Assembly (NCBI GenBank): GCA_033764875.1 | Contig: JANRIO010000072.1 | Coordinates: forward strand, 62,001-126,000 | Reading direction: 5' to 3' | DNA: 64,000 bases | From: AWTP1-13 sp033764875 | GTDB taxonomy: Bacteria > Pseudomonadota > Alphaproteobacteria > Rhizobiales > Hyphomicrobiaceae | Shown here: in pieces, positions 25,934-34,328 of the stretch | How the letters are laid out: each line of letters starts with the position of its first letter | Numbering within the stretch: the first letter of the stretch is position 1 | Translations under genes and position numbers: made by a program | The notes under the pieces: generated by a model | What the model was told of the DNA's origin: nothing | The model's database searches: none | The model's input: the letters and a program-made list of their open reading frames with translations, nothing else

Positions 25934-27664
25934 CTAGGGGCTCGGCTCTGCGGGGCCGAGCGACCTGCCCTTCGCGGGCGCGGTATAGCGCCTCTGGATC
26001 GCCTCCTTGATGCGCGCGCGGCTGCCCGGGGCGTCGTCGGCCGAGGACCGCTCGATCTCCGCGATCTCGTCGGCGAGATCCTGGTCCTTGATTTGCTCGC
26101 GCACCCAGTCCGAGTAGTCGCCGCGGCCGAGATGGAACAGCCACGTCGCCGCGTCGACGCCGCTGCCGATGTTGAGGAAGCTCTCGAGGTTCTGCGCGCG
26201 CAGGTTCAGCGCGTCGTCCGGCCCGCGGAAGTGGAAGCTTCGCTCCCTGTCGAGCTCGCCGATGGCGTACTTGCGGAAGTGGCGCCGCTTCTTGCCCCTT
26301 GGCGCCATGGCCTTGAGCCGCGTCAGGGCGCCGTCGCGCCGCAGCAGGGCGAGCTCCCCCTCGTCGAGGCGCACATCGGCGGGCGGCGGTGCCGCCCCGA
26401 CGCAGGCACAGAATTCCGCAAGCGGCGCCTCCCCGCCCTTGCCCGCTGCCACCATCGTCGTCACGAGACCGAGGAAGTCGGCGGACATCGCCTCCGGGTG
26501 CACGGTGACGGCGAGGACGCCGGGAAAGCTGCGCGGCAGAGCGAGCGGTGCTGCGTCCCACTCGCGTGGCAGGCAGTGGTGCGCCTCGTCGACCACGATC
26601 CAGTGCGGACGGCCCTTCGTCGTGCGCAGGCCGGCCAGGGCGCTCAGGATCTTGGCCGCGACCGGCGGCCGCTCGCGCGGATCGATGGCAAGCAGGTTCA
26701 CGACCACGTTGATCCCGGGCTTGGCGAGAAGCTCCAGCACCTCCGCCAGGCGCGGCTCCTGCTTGGCGTCGCCGATGACGATGGTGTTGGGCAGCCCCTC
26801 GTAGTCGCCCTCGGGATCGATGACGCAAAACTGCAGCTGCGCGTCCACCATTTGCTCGAGGACCGCCGTCACCGTCGTCGATTTTCCGGCCCCCGACAGG
26901 CCGGCGACCAGCACCGTCTCGCGCCCCCCGATGCGCACCTGCGCCGAGCCTTCGCTTCCGAGCACCGGCTGCACGCGGTCGAGCCGGGTCGCGACGTCAT
27001 CGAGGTCGGCCGCGATGAGACGGGTGCACACGTCCACGACGCCGGCGCCGTGGTCCGGCACGGACAGGTCGCACGCCTCGTGCACCGAGGGCAGGGCATT
27101 GGCCACAGCCACCGCCGCCCCGCACGTGCGCAGGAACGCCAGATCGTTCTCCGCGTCGCCCACGCCCACCACGTTGAGCGGCGACAGGCCGAGCCGGTCC
27201 AGCGCCTGCGCGAGCCCCGAGGCCTTGTCCACGCCGCTCGGCAGCACCATCACGGCGCCCTTGTTGAAGATGATCTGCAGGTCGAGGCCGAGGTCGCGGA
27301 TCGCAGCCAGCACGGCGAGCTCGTTTGGCTGCCAGGTCGCCACGATCGAGCGCCCGACCGCGAGCGGAGCCACGCCCTTGGCCCGCAGGAAGGCCACGAG
27401 CTCTGGCGTCGGCGGGTCTGCGAGCAAGGTCTCCTGGCGGCTGTTGGGCTCGTAGAGCAGGGCCCCGTTCTCCGCGAGCACCATGTCGAAGACGTCGATC
27501 CCGGGGAACACCTGCAGCAGCTCGCCGAGATCCCGCCCGGTCACCAGGATCAGCTTGCGGCCGGAGTCCCGCGTCTGGCGCAGGGCCTCGACGGTGGGGG
27601 CGGCGACGCATCCGTTGAGCGCGAGGGTTCCGTCGAAGTCGAGGGCCATGGCGATGAAGCGCAA
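25934..27664 (-). CDS. HAD-IIB phosphatase fused to HerA/DUF87-like P-loop ATPase
   Basis: 576-residue two-domain protein. Residues 1-about 225 are a Cof-type HAD hydrolase: DFDGT at 9-13 (nucleophile Asp9), TGRD at 42-45, Lys in NKGA near 135 and GVGDAEND at 167-174. Residues about 240-410 are a P-loop ATPase: GLSGAGKST at 255-263, FCVIDPEGDYEGLPN as in HerA/DUF87 proteins, Walker B WIVVDE ending at 360. A distinct C-terminal module (about 460-540) has RKYAIGELDRERSFHFRGPD and NLRAQNLESFLNIGSG. The start is TTG at 27664, with AGGAG 8 bases upstream and matching the family start just before the first HAD motif. Substrate unknown; the two activities may be linked. Confidence 0.85.
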   Translation of the reverse strand: MRFIAMALDFDGTLALNGCVAAPTVEALRQTRDSGRKLILVTGRDLGELLQVFPGIDVFDMVLAENGALLYEPNSRQETLLADPPTPELVAFLRAKGVAPLAVGRSIVATWQPNELAVLAAIRDLGLDLQIIFNKGAVMVLPSGVDKASGLAQALDRLGLSPLNVVGVGDAENDLAFLRTCGAAVAVANALPSVHEACDLSVPDHGAGVVDVCTRLIAADLDDVATRLDRVQPVLGSEGSAQVRIGGRETVLVAGLSGAGKSTTVTAVLEQMVDAQLQFCVIDPEGDYEGLPNTIVIGDAKQEPRLAEVLELLAKPGINVVVNLLAIDPRERPPVAAKILSALAGLRTTKGRPHWIVVDEAHHCLPREWDAAPLALPRSFPGVLAVTVHPEAMSADFLGLVTTMVAAGKGGEAPLAEFCACVGAAPPPADVRLDEGELALLRRDGALTRLKAMAPRGKKRRHFRKYAIGELDRERSFHFRGPDDALNLRAQNLESFLNIGSGVDAATWLFHLGRGDYSDWVREQIKDQDLADEIAEIERSSADDAPGSRARIKEAIQRRYTAPAKGRSLGPAEPSP

Positions 27665-27753
27665 GGGAGCGGCTCCTGTTCAAGGTTGCACCTGGAGCTG
27701 GAGAACGCGCACCACAGCTTTGCCGTTCCGGCCAGGGCCTTCCCAAACGCCAA

Positions 27754-27779
27754 GCACCCCGGAGCATGGTCCGGGGTGC
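27754..27779 (-). terminator. Hairpin after the Gly-rich protein gene
   Basis: A perfect 10-base stem, GCACCCCGGA (27754-27763) with TCCGGGGTGC (27770-27779), and a 6-base loop. On the minus strand it follows the stop of the Gly-rich gene by about 37 bases and is followed by TTGGCGTTT, a weak T tract. It probably ends that transcript before the HAD/ATPase gene. Confidence 0.6.
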
Positions 27780-27816
27780 CTGCTGCACTCATGGGGAGCG
27801 TCGCGCGACGGTGAGG

Positions 27817-28155
27817 CTAGTTGCCGCCTCCTCCGCCGCCGGCACCACCCCCGGCTCCGCCGCCAGCACCGCCACCTGCTCCAGCGCCAGCACCGCCACC
27901 TGAGCCGGCGCCGCCTTGGTTGCCGTCGGGCCGCAGGGGCGGCGACAACGCGCGCGAGCCGGTGCCCACGGTCGAGTTGCTGCCGGGCCCGGCGTTCGGG
28001 GTTGCCGGCGCGGGGGGCGCGTTCGGCGTCGTGGGCGTCGCGTTGGGCTGTTGCGGCTTCGTGAAGTTGTCGCCCGGCGCGTTGTTCGGCTGGGCACTCG
28101 CTGCGAGGGGCATGGCCACCGCCGCCGCCATGAGCAAAGGCTTCACAAATCTCAT
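27817..28155 (-). CDS. Small exported protein with Pro/Asn and Gly-rich tail
   Basis: 112-residue protein of unknown function. Residues 1-22 are a signal peptide (VKPLLMAAAVAMPLAASA, cleavage after ASA). Then comes a Pro/Asn/Thr-rich segment, and residues about 80-112 are almost only Gly and Ala (repeats of GGAG). The ribosome site GGAGGATCC lies just before the ATG. No enzyme motif is visible. Such tails occur in small surface or periplasmic proteins; homology is unreliable because of the low complexity. It is divergent from the tricarballylate-dehydrogenase-like gene. Confidence 0.7.
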   Translation of the reverse strand: MRFVKPLLMAAAVAMPLAASAQPNNAPGDNFTKPQQPNATPTTPNAPPAPATPNAGPGSNSTVGTGSRALSPPLRPDGNQGGAGSGGGAGAGAGGGAGGGAGGGAGGGGGGN

Positions 28156-28300
28156 CTTGGATCCTCCTTCGTTGATAGGGAGGCAACGGTCGGCGCGGCC
28201 GGGGGTTCCTCCGCGCGCGCGGGGCGCGCGGCGCTTTTTCTGCGGATTGCACGCGCGCGATGGCCGGGGCTGCGCCGGGGCCGACGCCTTAGCCGCCGGC

Positions 28301-28329
28301 GTGACAGGCAGCGGCTGCGCACGTATGGT
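28301..28329 (+). promoter_or_regulatory. Sigma-70-like promoter candidate for flavoprotein gene
   Basis: GTGACA (28301-28306) and TATGGT (28324-28329) are separated by exactly 17 bases and lie 77 bases upstream of the flavoprotein ATG at 28406. The first matches TTGACA at five of six positions and the second TATAAT at four. Confidence 0.4.
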
Positions 28330-28405
28330 CTCGTGCTATGCAGCGTCTCGCGTCGCGGCTTGCCGGGAGAGCCAGCCGCGTGCGCCGAATGGGAGGGGGT
28401 TCGGA

Positions 28406-29902
28406 ATGTTGCCTGCGGCGGTCGACGTGGTGGTGGTGGGTGGTGGCAACGCGGCGTTCTGCGCCGCGCTCGCCGCTGCCGAGAGCGGAGTCCGGGTGCT
28501 GGTCCTCGAGCGTGCGCCCGAGGCCGAGAGCGGCGGCAACAGCCGCTTCACGGCCGGCGCCTTCCGCTGCGTCTACGACGGCGTCGAGGATCTCAAGGCG
28601 TTGATGCCGGACCTGTCGCCGCAGGAGATCGCCAACACCGATTTCGGCACCTACACGCAAGACAAGTTCTTCGACGACATGGGCCGCGTCACCGAGTTCC
28701 GCACCGACCCGGAGCTGTGCGAGCTGCTCGTGACGCGCAGCAAGGCGACCATGCTGTGGCTGCGCGACAAGGGCATCCGCTTCGTGCCCATCTACGGCCG
28801 GCAGGCCTTCAAGGTCGACGGCCGGTTCAAGTTCTGGGGCGGGCTGACCGTTGAATCCTGGGGCGGTGGCCCGGGTCTCGTCGCCGCCCACACGGCGGCC
28901 GCGCGCAAGGCCGGCATAACCATCGCCTACGAGGCGCGCGCGCTCTCGCTTCTCGCCGACGACGACGGCATCAAGGGCGTGCGCGTGCGCCACCAGGGCC
29001 GGACGCGGGAGGTGGCCGCGTCCAGCGTCGTGCTGGCCGCCGGCGGCTTCCAGGCCAATGCCGAGATGCGCACGCGCTACCTGGGTCCCGGCTGGGAGCT
29101 GGCCAAGGTCCGCGGCAGCCGCTTCAATACCGGCGACGGCATCAAGATGGCGCTCGACATCGGGGCGCAGCCGACGGGCAACTGGTCGGGCGGCCACGCC
29201 GTCGGCTGGGACCGCAACGCGCCCGAGTTCGGCGACCTCGACGTCGGCGACAACTTCCAGAAGCACTCCTATCCCTTCTCGATCATGCTCAATGCCGAGG
29301 GCGAGCGCTTCGTCGACGAGGGCGCCGACTTCCGCAACTACACCTACGCCAAGTATGGCCGCGTGATCCTGAGCCAGCCGGGCCAGTTCGCCTGGCAGGT
29401 GTTTGACGCCAAGGTGCTGCACCTGCTGCGCGACGAGTACCGCATCAAGCGCGTGACCAAGGTGCGCGCCGACACGCTCGAGGAGCTGGTCGGCAAGCTC
29501 GACGACGTGAATGCCGCAAAGGCGCTCGCAACCATCAGGGCCTACAACGCGGCCGTGCGGACCGACGTGCCCTTCGATCCCAACGTCAAGGACGGCCGCG
29601 GCACCCAGGGTCTCGCGGTCCCGAAGTCGAACTGGGCCAACACCATCGAGGAGCCGCCGTTCGAGGCCTACGCCGTGACCTGCGGCCTCACCTTCACCTT
29701 CGGCGGGCTGAAGATCGACGGCGCCGCCCGCGTTCTCGACACCGACGGCCACGTCATTCCCGGGCTCTTTGCCGCAGGCGAGCTCGTCGGCGGCCTGTTC
29801 TATTTCAACTACCCCGGCGGCACCGGGCTGATGGCGGGTGCCGTCTTCGGCCGCATCGCAGGCGCCACGGCCGGCCAGCGGGCGGCCCAGCGCCCGGCGT
29901 GA
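28406..29902 (+). CDS. tcuA: FAD-dependent tricarballylate dehydrogenase-like (TcuA) flavoprotein
   Basis: 498-residue flavoprotein of the fumarate-reductase/succinate-dehydrogenase family, of the type annotated as tricarballylate dehydrogenase (tricarballylate to cis-aconitate). The N-terminal FAD site is VVVVGGGNAAFCAALAAAES, followed by ERAPEAESGGNSRFTAGAFR. The C-terminal block is TCGLTFTFGGLKIDGAARVL and LVGGLFYFNYPGGTGLMAGA. Start ATG at 28406 follows GGAGGGGG. No tcuB or tcuC is adjacent, so the exact substrate and electron acceptor are open. It converges with a TPP-enzyme gene pair. Confidence 0.8.
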   Translation: MLPAAVDVVVVGGGNAAFCAALAAAESGVRVLVLERAPEAESGGNSRFTAGAFRCVYDGVEDLKALMPDLSPQEIANTDFGTYTQDKFFDDMGRVTEFRTDPELCELLVTRSKATMLWLRDKGIRFVPIYGRQAFKVDGRFKFWGGLTVESWGGGPGLVAAHTAAARKAGITIAYEARALSLLADDDGIKGVRVRHQGRTREVAASSVVLAAGGFQANAEMRTRYLGPGWELAKVRGSRFNTGDGIKMALDIGAQPTGNWSGGHAVGWDRNAPEFGDLDVGDNFQKHSYPFSIMLNAEGERFVDEGADFRNYTYAKYGRVILSQPGQFAWQVFDAKVLHLLRDEYRIKRVTKVRADTLEELVGKLDDVNAAKALATIRAYNAAVRTDVPFDPNVKDGRGTQGLAVPKSNWANTIEEPPFEAYAVTCGLTFTFGGLKIDGAARVLDTDGHVIPGLFAAGELVGGLFYFNYPGGTGLMAGAVFGRIAGATAGQRAAQRPA

Positions 29903-29953
29903 GGAGACGGCAAGCGTCGCTGCCGCTCCGCGGCTCCGCCCCCGTGTCATGCC

Positions 29954-29986
29954 ATCCTCGGGCTCGTCCAGGCTCGTCCCGAGGAT
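29954..29986. repeat. Short hairpin repeat related to the ends of the 17400 and 58406 elements
   Basis: ATCCTCGGG (29954-29962) pairs with CCCGAGGAT (29978-29986). Read on the minus strand, GGATCCTCGGGACGAGCC matches the start of the shared 36-base block at 17400 and 58406, and GAGCCCGAGGATG matches the far end of those elements. It looks like a minimal copy made only of the two ends. It stands between convergent genes and may also act as a terminator. Confidence 0.6.
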
Positions 29987-30014
29987 CCGGCGCGCCGCAC
30001 GCGGGGGCTGACCG

Positions 30015-30623
30015 CTACCCGCGCACGCCGACGCCGCGCATGAAGCGCTCGCGGATCTGGACGGGATCGCGGTGCGTGGTGGCGACCGCCGGGCCGGCAT
30101 CGATGCGCGCCGCGATCAGGCTCGGGTGCCCGGCCGTGAGGGACGCCTCCACCAGCTGCTCGAACTCCTCCTCGTCGGCGGCCCACTGGCTTGCCGCGAT
30201 GCCGCAGGCCTGCGCGGCGGCGACGAAGTCCGTCCGTCCGGCGGCCGCCGTCGGCTGCCCGCCGGTGATCTGGTAGATGCCGTTGTCCATCACCACCAGC
30301 GTCAGGTTGGCGGGCGCCGCCGCGGCGATGGTCGCGAGGCAGCCCAGCTGCATCAGCAGCGACCCGTCGCCCTCGAGCGCAAGCACGTGCCGCTGCGGCT
30401 GTGCCAGCGCCACCCCGAGCGCGATCGGGAAGGCGAGGCCCATGCTGCCCAGCATGTAGAAGTTCTGCGGCCGCTGTCCCGCGGCCCACAGGTCGAAGTT
30501 GGTATTGCCGATGCCGCCGATCACGGCCTCCCCGCTGCGCAGCCGGCCGACGAGGCGCCGCGTCAGGTCGGCGCGGTTCATGACCTTCGCGTTGCCGGCC
30601 CTGGACTGGCCCTGCTCGGACAT
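30015..30623 (-). CDS. TPP-dependent decarboxylase, beta subunit (sulfopyruvate decarboxylase ComE-like)
   Basis: 202-residue protein equal to the thiamine-diphosphate-binding (PP) half of a 2-oxoacid decarboxylase. NFYMLGSMGLAFPIALGVAL and the TPP motif from GDGSLLMQLG to VVMDNGIYQITGG are diagnostic. With the separate PYR-domain subunit just upstream it forms the split enzyme known for sulfopyruvate decarboxylase (ComDE) and phosphonopyruvate decarboxylase. GAGGAGG precedes the ATG. The substrate could be sulfopyruvate, phosphonopyruvate or another small 2-oxoacid. Confidence 0.85.
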   Translation of the reverse strand: MSEQGQSRAGNAKVMNRADLTRRLVGRLRSGEAVIGGIGNTNFDLWAAGQRPQNFYMLGSMGLAFPIALGVALAQPQRHVLALEGDGSLLMQLGCLATIAAAAPANLTLVVMDNGIYQITGGQPTAAAGRTDFVAAAQACGIAASQWAADEEEFEQLVEASLTAGHPSLIAARIDAGPAVATTHRDPVQIRERFMRGVGVRG

Positions 30624-30633
30624 GCGCGCCTCC

Positions 30634-31182
30634 TCAGGCCTTGAACACTTTGCCGCCGGTGAGCAGCGGCGACAGGATCAGCGCCACCGAGGCCTGCGTC
30701 GCCACCGCCTGCTTGATCGACCGGTCGGCGATGAACTCGAGCTCGTCGAGACGCGTGATCGTGTGGTGCTCCATGGCGAGGCTGTCGAGCACGGGGCGCA
30801 TGGTGCGGCACACCATCGCCTGCCCCGCATTGAACTCGCCGAGCGTGCCGCGCTCGGAGACCACCATGATCAGCGGGATCTGGTAGGGCACGGCGAGCGA
30901 GGCCAGCGCGTTGGGCAGGGTGGCAAAGCCGCTCGTCTGCATCAGCACGACCCCCAGCATGCCGGCCATCCAGGCACCCGAGACGATGCCGACGGCCTCC
31001 TCCTCCCGCGTGGCGGCGAGTGCGACGAAGTGATCGTCCGCATGCAGGCGCGCAATCAGCGGCGCCAGCACCCTGTCCGGCACGTAGGTCACGAGCTTGA
31101 CGCCGTTGTCCTTGAGCGTGCGCGCCAGCGTCTCGTCCCACGCGGGGCGTGCGGCAGCCTCGGTCGGTGCGGCAGCAGCCAT
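30634..31182 (-). CDS. TPP-dependent decarboxylase, alpha subunit (ComD-like)
   Basis: 182-residue PYR-domain partner of the gene at 30015-30623, 10 bases upstream of it. Typical features are VKLVTYVPDRVLAPLIARLH, the conserved Glu in ATREEEAVGIVSGAWMAG (Glu that activates the thiazolium ring), and LMQTSGFATLPNALASL. It starts at ATG 31182 after GAGGGA. Splitting one decarboxylase into two chains of about 180-200 residues is the ComDE pattern. Confidence 0.87.
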   Translation of the reverse strand: MAAAAPTEAAARPAWDETLARTLKDNGVKLVTYVPDRVLAPLIARLHADDHFVALAATREEEAVGIVSGAWMAGMLGVVLMQTSGFATLPNALASLAVPYQIPLIMVVSERGTLGEFNAGQAMVCRTMRPVLDSLAMEHHTITRLDELEFIADRSIKQAVATQASVALILSPLLTGGKVFKA

Positions 31183-31452
31183 TGATCGGTCCCTCGTGCT
31201 CGGGGCCGCGCCCGGCTCGGGCGGGCCTGGCCTCGATCCGTGGCGCGTTCTGGGGCGGCGCGCGTCACGGCGGCGATTGCGGAGCGCCGGGGCGGCACCT
31301 TAGCCGGCCGGCACACCGGCGCAAAGTCCACGGCGGCGCGCGCCGCGCACGATCGGGAACAGCAGTGTTTCATTGGCCCGCGGCGCCCGCGATTTCCGCC
31401 GGCGCGCCGCCTGCGCTAAAGGGGGTGACCCGGAACGTGCGGAGGCCCGTGC

Positions 31453-32508
31453 ATGAGCTCCAACGAGAAGCGCATCTTCTACGTGAAGTACCTCGCCCAT
31501 GCCTCCTACGAGGCGGTGCTGCGCGGCCGGCCGGATGTGCGCCTCGACAGGCTCGAGAACGACAGCCCCGAGGCTGTGGCGGCCCCCATCCTGGCCCGCG
31601 CCCATGCCTTTCAGATCGGCGCCGCGCGCGACGAGATCGCGCCCGCCTTCCACGTCGGGCCGGCGCTGCTGGCCCGCGCCCCCAACCTCCTCCTCGTCTC
31701 GAGCAACGGCGCCGGCTACGACACGGTGGACGTCGGCGCCTGCACCGCGGCCGGTGTCCTGGTCGTCAACCAGTCGGGCGGCAACAAGCAGTCGGTGGCC
31801 GAGCACGTGCTGGGCATGCTGCTGTGCCTCTCCAAGCGCATCGCCGAGACCGACAGGATCATGCGCCGCGAGGCCGGCATGAACCGCAACGCCTATCTCG
31901 GCACCGAGGCGCACGGCAAGACCATCGGCATCGTCGGGCTCGGCAACGTCGGCACGCGGGTGGCGGAGCTGGCCGGCGGCCTGCTCGCCATGCGCGTCCT
32001 CGCCTACGACCCGTTCCTGTCGGCGGAGGAGATGGCCCGCCGCGGCGCCGAGAAGGTGGAGCTCGACGAGGTCATGCGCCGCGCCGACTACGTCTCGATC
32101 AATTGCCCCCTGACCGACGCCTCGCGCGGCATGATCGGGGCGCGCCAGTTCGCGCTGATGAAGCCCACGGCCTACTTCATCACCACCGCGCGCGGCTTCA
32201 TCCACGACGAGGCGGCCCTTGCCGACGCGCTCGCCCGCAAGGCCATCGCCGGCGCCGGCCTCGACGTGTGGGCCAAGGAGCCGCCGCCCCTCGACCACCC
32301 GCTGCTCGGCTTCGACAACGTCATCGTCAGCCCGCACACGGCCGGCGTCACCGAGGAGGCGCGCGCCAACATGGGCAGGATCGCGGCCGAGCAGGTCTTG
32401 ACCGCGCTCGACGGCGGCCGGCCGCCGCGCATCGTCAATCCGGAGGTGCTGCCGCGGTACGCGGACCGCTTCGCGAGCATCATGGGCGTCCGCCCCGGCG
32501 TGGTGTGA
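31453..32508 (+). CDS. D-isomer-specific 2-hydroxyacid dehydrogenase (SerA-like)
   Basis: 351-residue NAD-dependent dehydrogenase of the phosphoglycerate-dehydrogenase group. The NAD motif is TIGIVGLGNVGTRVAELAGG; active-site residues appear as Arg in TTARGFIHDEAAL, the Glu of VWAKEPPPLDHPLL, and His in VIVSPHTAGVTEEA. No C-terminal ACT domain is present, so it is a short form. Start ATG at 31453 follows GGAGG. Being next to a 2-oxoacid decarboxylase pair (divergent) and upstream of a peptide-type binding protein suggests catabolism of a hydroxyacid rather than serine synthesis; this is inference. Confidence 0.88.
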   Translation: MSSNEKRIFYVKYLAHASYEAVLRGRPDVRLDRLENDSPEAVAAPILARAHAFQIGAARDEIAPAFHVGPALLARAPNLLLVSSNGAGYDTVDVGACTAAGVLVVNQSGGNKQSVAEHVLGMLLCLSKRIAETDRIMRREAGMNRNAYLGTEAHGKTIGIVGLGNVGTRVAELAGGLLAMRVLAYDPFLSAEEMARRGAEKVELDEVMRRADYVSINCPLTDASRGMIGARQFALMKPTAYFITTARGFIHDEAALADALARKAIAGAGLDVWAKEPPPLDHPLLGFDNVIVSPHTAGVTEEARANMGRIAAEQVLTALDGGRPPRIVNPEVLPRYADRFASIMGVRPGVV

Positions 32509-32703
32509 GCCGCCGCGGGGCTGGCGCCGCCCTTCATACGTTGGTCGCAGGCGCGCCGTGGAAGACGCTGCAGCTCCACGGCTTGGCGCCGCCGACACGT
32601 GTCTTGTGCGCCGCCCGCCCCGCCTGCCGGCTTGACCCGGCGCCACCGGCCCGCCTTACTGACGCGAACCGGAGAGCGAACAAAAGCCGGCCGAGGGAGG
32701 AGA

Positions 32704-34287
32704 ATGATGCACAGCGCTCGCGTTGCGTTGCTGGGTCTTGCCCTTGTCCTGCTGGCTGCGACCGCGGTCCTTGCGGCCGATACGCCCCGGCGCGGCGGCA
32801 CGCTCACCTTCGCCGTGACGGCGGAAGCCCCGACGACCGACTGCCACGCCACCACGACCTACGCCGCCGTGCACGTGCTGGCGCCGCACTACTCGCTGCT
32901 GGTGAAGGTCGACCCCGAGCGTTTCCCCGCCATCGCGCCCGATCTCGCCGAGAGCTGGACGGTGTCGCCGGACGGTCTTGCCTACACCTTCAAGCTGCGC
33001 GAGGGCGTGCGCTTCCACGACGGCCAGGCCTTCTCCTCGCGCGACGTGAAGGCGACCTTCGACCGCTTGCGCGCGCCGCCGGCCGGCATCGTCTCCATCA
33101 GGCAGGCGCTTTTCTCCGCGATCGCCAGCATCGACACGCCGGACGCCCGCACCGTGGTGATGCGGCTCAAGCAGCCCGACGGCTCGTTCCTCGATACGCT
33201 GGCGCTGCCCTACAACTGCATCTATAGCGCCGACCGGCTGGCTGCGGACGCCAACTATCCCGCCAAGCAGGTGATGGGGACGGGCCCCTTCGTCTTCGTC
33301 GAGCACGTCGCCGGCGGCTCCTGGACCGGCAAGCGCTTCGAGGGCTATTGGGACAAGGGCAGGCCCTATCTCGACGGCTTCCGCGCCGTCTTCATCAAGT
33401 CGACGGCGGTGGTGACGGCGCTGCAGGGCGGCCAGATCCAGGCCGAGTTCCGCTCCATCTCGCCGGGCGAGCGCGCCCAGCTCGCGGCCGCCCTCAAGGA
33501 CCGGATCGTGTTCCAGGACTCCCCCTGGGTGTGCAAGGTCGACCTGCTGTTCAACGCGCAGGCCAAGCCCTTCGACGATGCGCGCGTGCGCCGCGCCCTG
33601 TCGATGGCGATCGACCGCTGGTCGGCCTCCGAGGCGCTGTCCAAGATCACGATCCTGCGCCCCGTCGGAGGCCCGCTCCTGCCGGGGTCGCCGGCGGCGC
33701 TGAGCAACGAGGAGCTTGCCGCGCTGCCCGGATACGCCCGCGACATGGAGAAGGCGCGCACCGAGGCCCGCGCGCTGCTCGCCGAGGCGGGCGCGGGCGG
33801 GCTCAAGCTCCGCCTCGTCAACCGCAACGTCAACCACCCCTTCACGCCGGTGGGCATCTACGTGATCGACCAGTGGCGGCGCATCGGCATTGCGGCCGAG
33901 CACCAGCAGCTCGATGTCTCGCAGCAGAAGGCGGCGCTCGCCGCGGGCGACTTCCAGGTGGCGCTCGATGCCTTCTGCGCCGACAGCGACGACGCCAAGC
34001 CGCTGTTCCTGCAGTACCTGTCGAAATCCCGCTCGCCGCGCAACATGACCCGCAACGCGAACCCGCAGTTCGACGCGCTCTACGACCGTTTCAGCGCCTC
34101 CGTCTCCGACGCCGAGCGCACGCGCCTGGCCAGGGAGATGCAGACGCTGGCCATCGAGCAGGCCTTCAGCGTGCCGGTGCTCTGGTACAACCGCGTCGTC
34201 GCCCACGTGGCGTCGATGAAGGGCTGGACGGTGACGCCCAGCCACTACGCCAACCAGAGCCTTGCGGGGATCTGGCTCGATCCGTGA
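32704..34287 (+). CDS. ABC substrate-binding protein, family 5 (DppA/OppA-like)
   Basis: 527-residue exported solute-binding protein. The signal is VALLGLALVLLAATAVLAAD, then TPRRGGTLTFAVTAEAPTTD, the family-5 signature region YTFKLREGVRFHDGQAFSSRDVKA cut to VRFHDGQAFSSRDVKATFDR, and VRRALSMAIDRW. ATG at 32704 follows GGGAGGAG. No permease or ATPase gene of the Dpp/Opp type is adjacent, so it is an orphan receptor in this window. Family 5 proteins bind peptides, nickel, opines or oligosaccharides. Confidence 0.9.
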   Translation: MMHSARVALLGLALVLLAATAVLAADTPRRGGTLTFAVTAEAPTTDCHATTTYAAVHVLAPHYSLLVKVDPERFPAIAPDLAESWTVSPDGLAYTFKLREGVRFHDGQAFSSRDVKATFDRLRAPPAGIVSIRQALFSAIASIDTPDARTVVMRLKQPDGSFLDTLALPYNCIYSADRLAADANYPAKQVMGTGPFVFVEHVAGGSWTGKRFEGYWDKGRPYLDGFRAVFIKSTAVVTALQGGQIQAEFRSISPGERAQLAAALKDRIVFQDSPWVCKVDLLFNAQAKPFDDARVRRALSMAIDRWSASEALSKITILRPVGGPLLPGSPAALSNEELAALPGYARDMEKARTEARALLAEAGAGGLKLRLVNRNVNHPFTPVGIYVIDQWRRIGIAAEHQQLDVSQQKAALAAGDFQVALDAFCADSDDAKPLFLQYLSKSRSPRNMTRNANPQFDALYDRFSASVSDAERTRLAREMQTLAIEQAFSVPVLWYNRVVAHVASMKGWTVTPSHYANQSLAGIWLDP

Positions 34288-34328
34288 GGGGCACGGGGAG
34301 GGCGTCCCGCCGCGAGCTCTGAGACGGC

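Noticed and set aside
27820..27905. Short GC-rich tandem repeats considered as a CRISPR or satellite
   Set aside because: The repeats are 6-12 bases, have no spacers and lie inside the Gly-rich coding frame.
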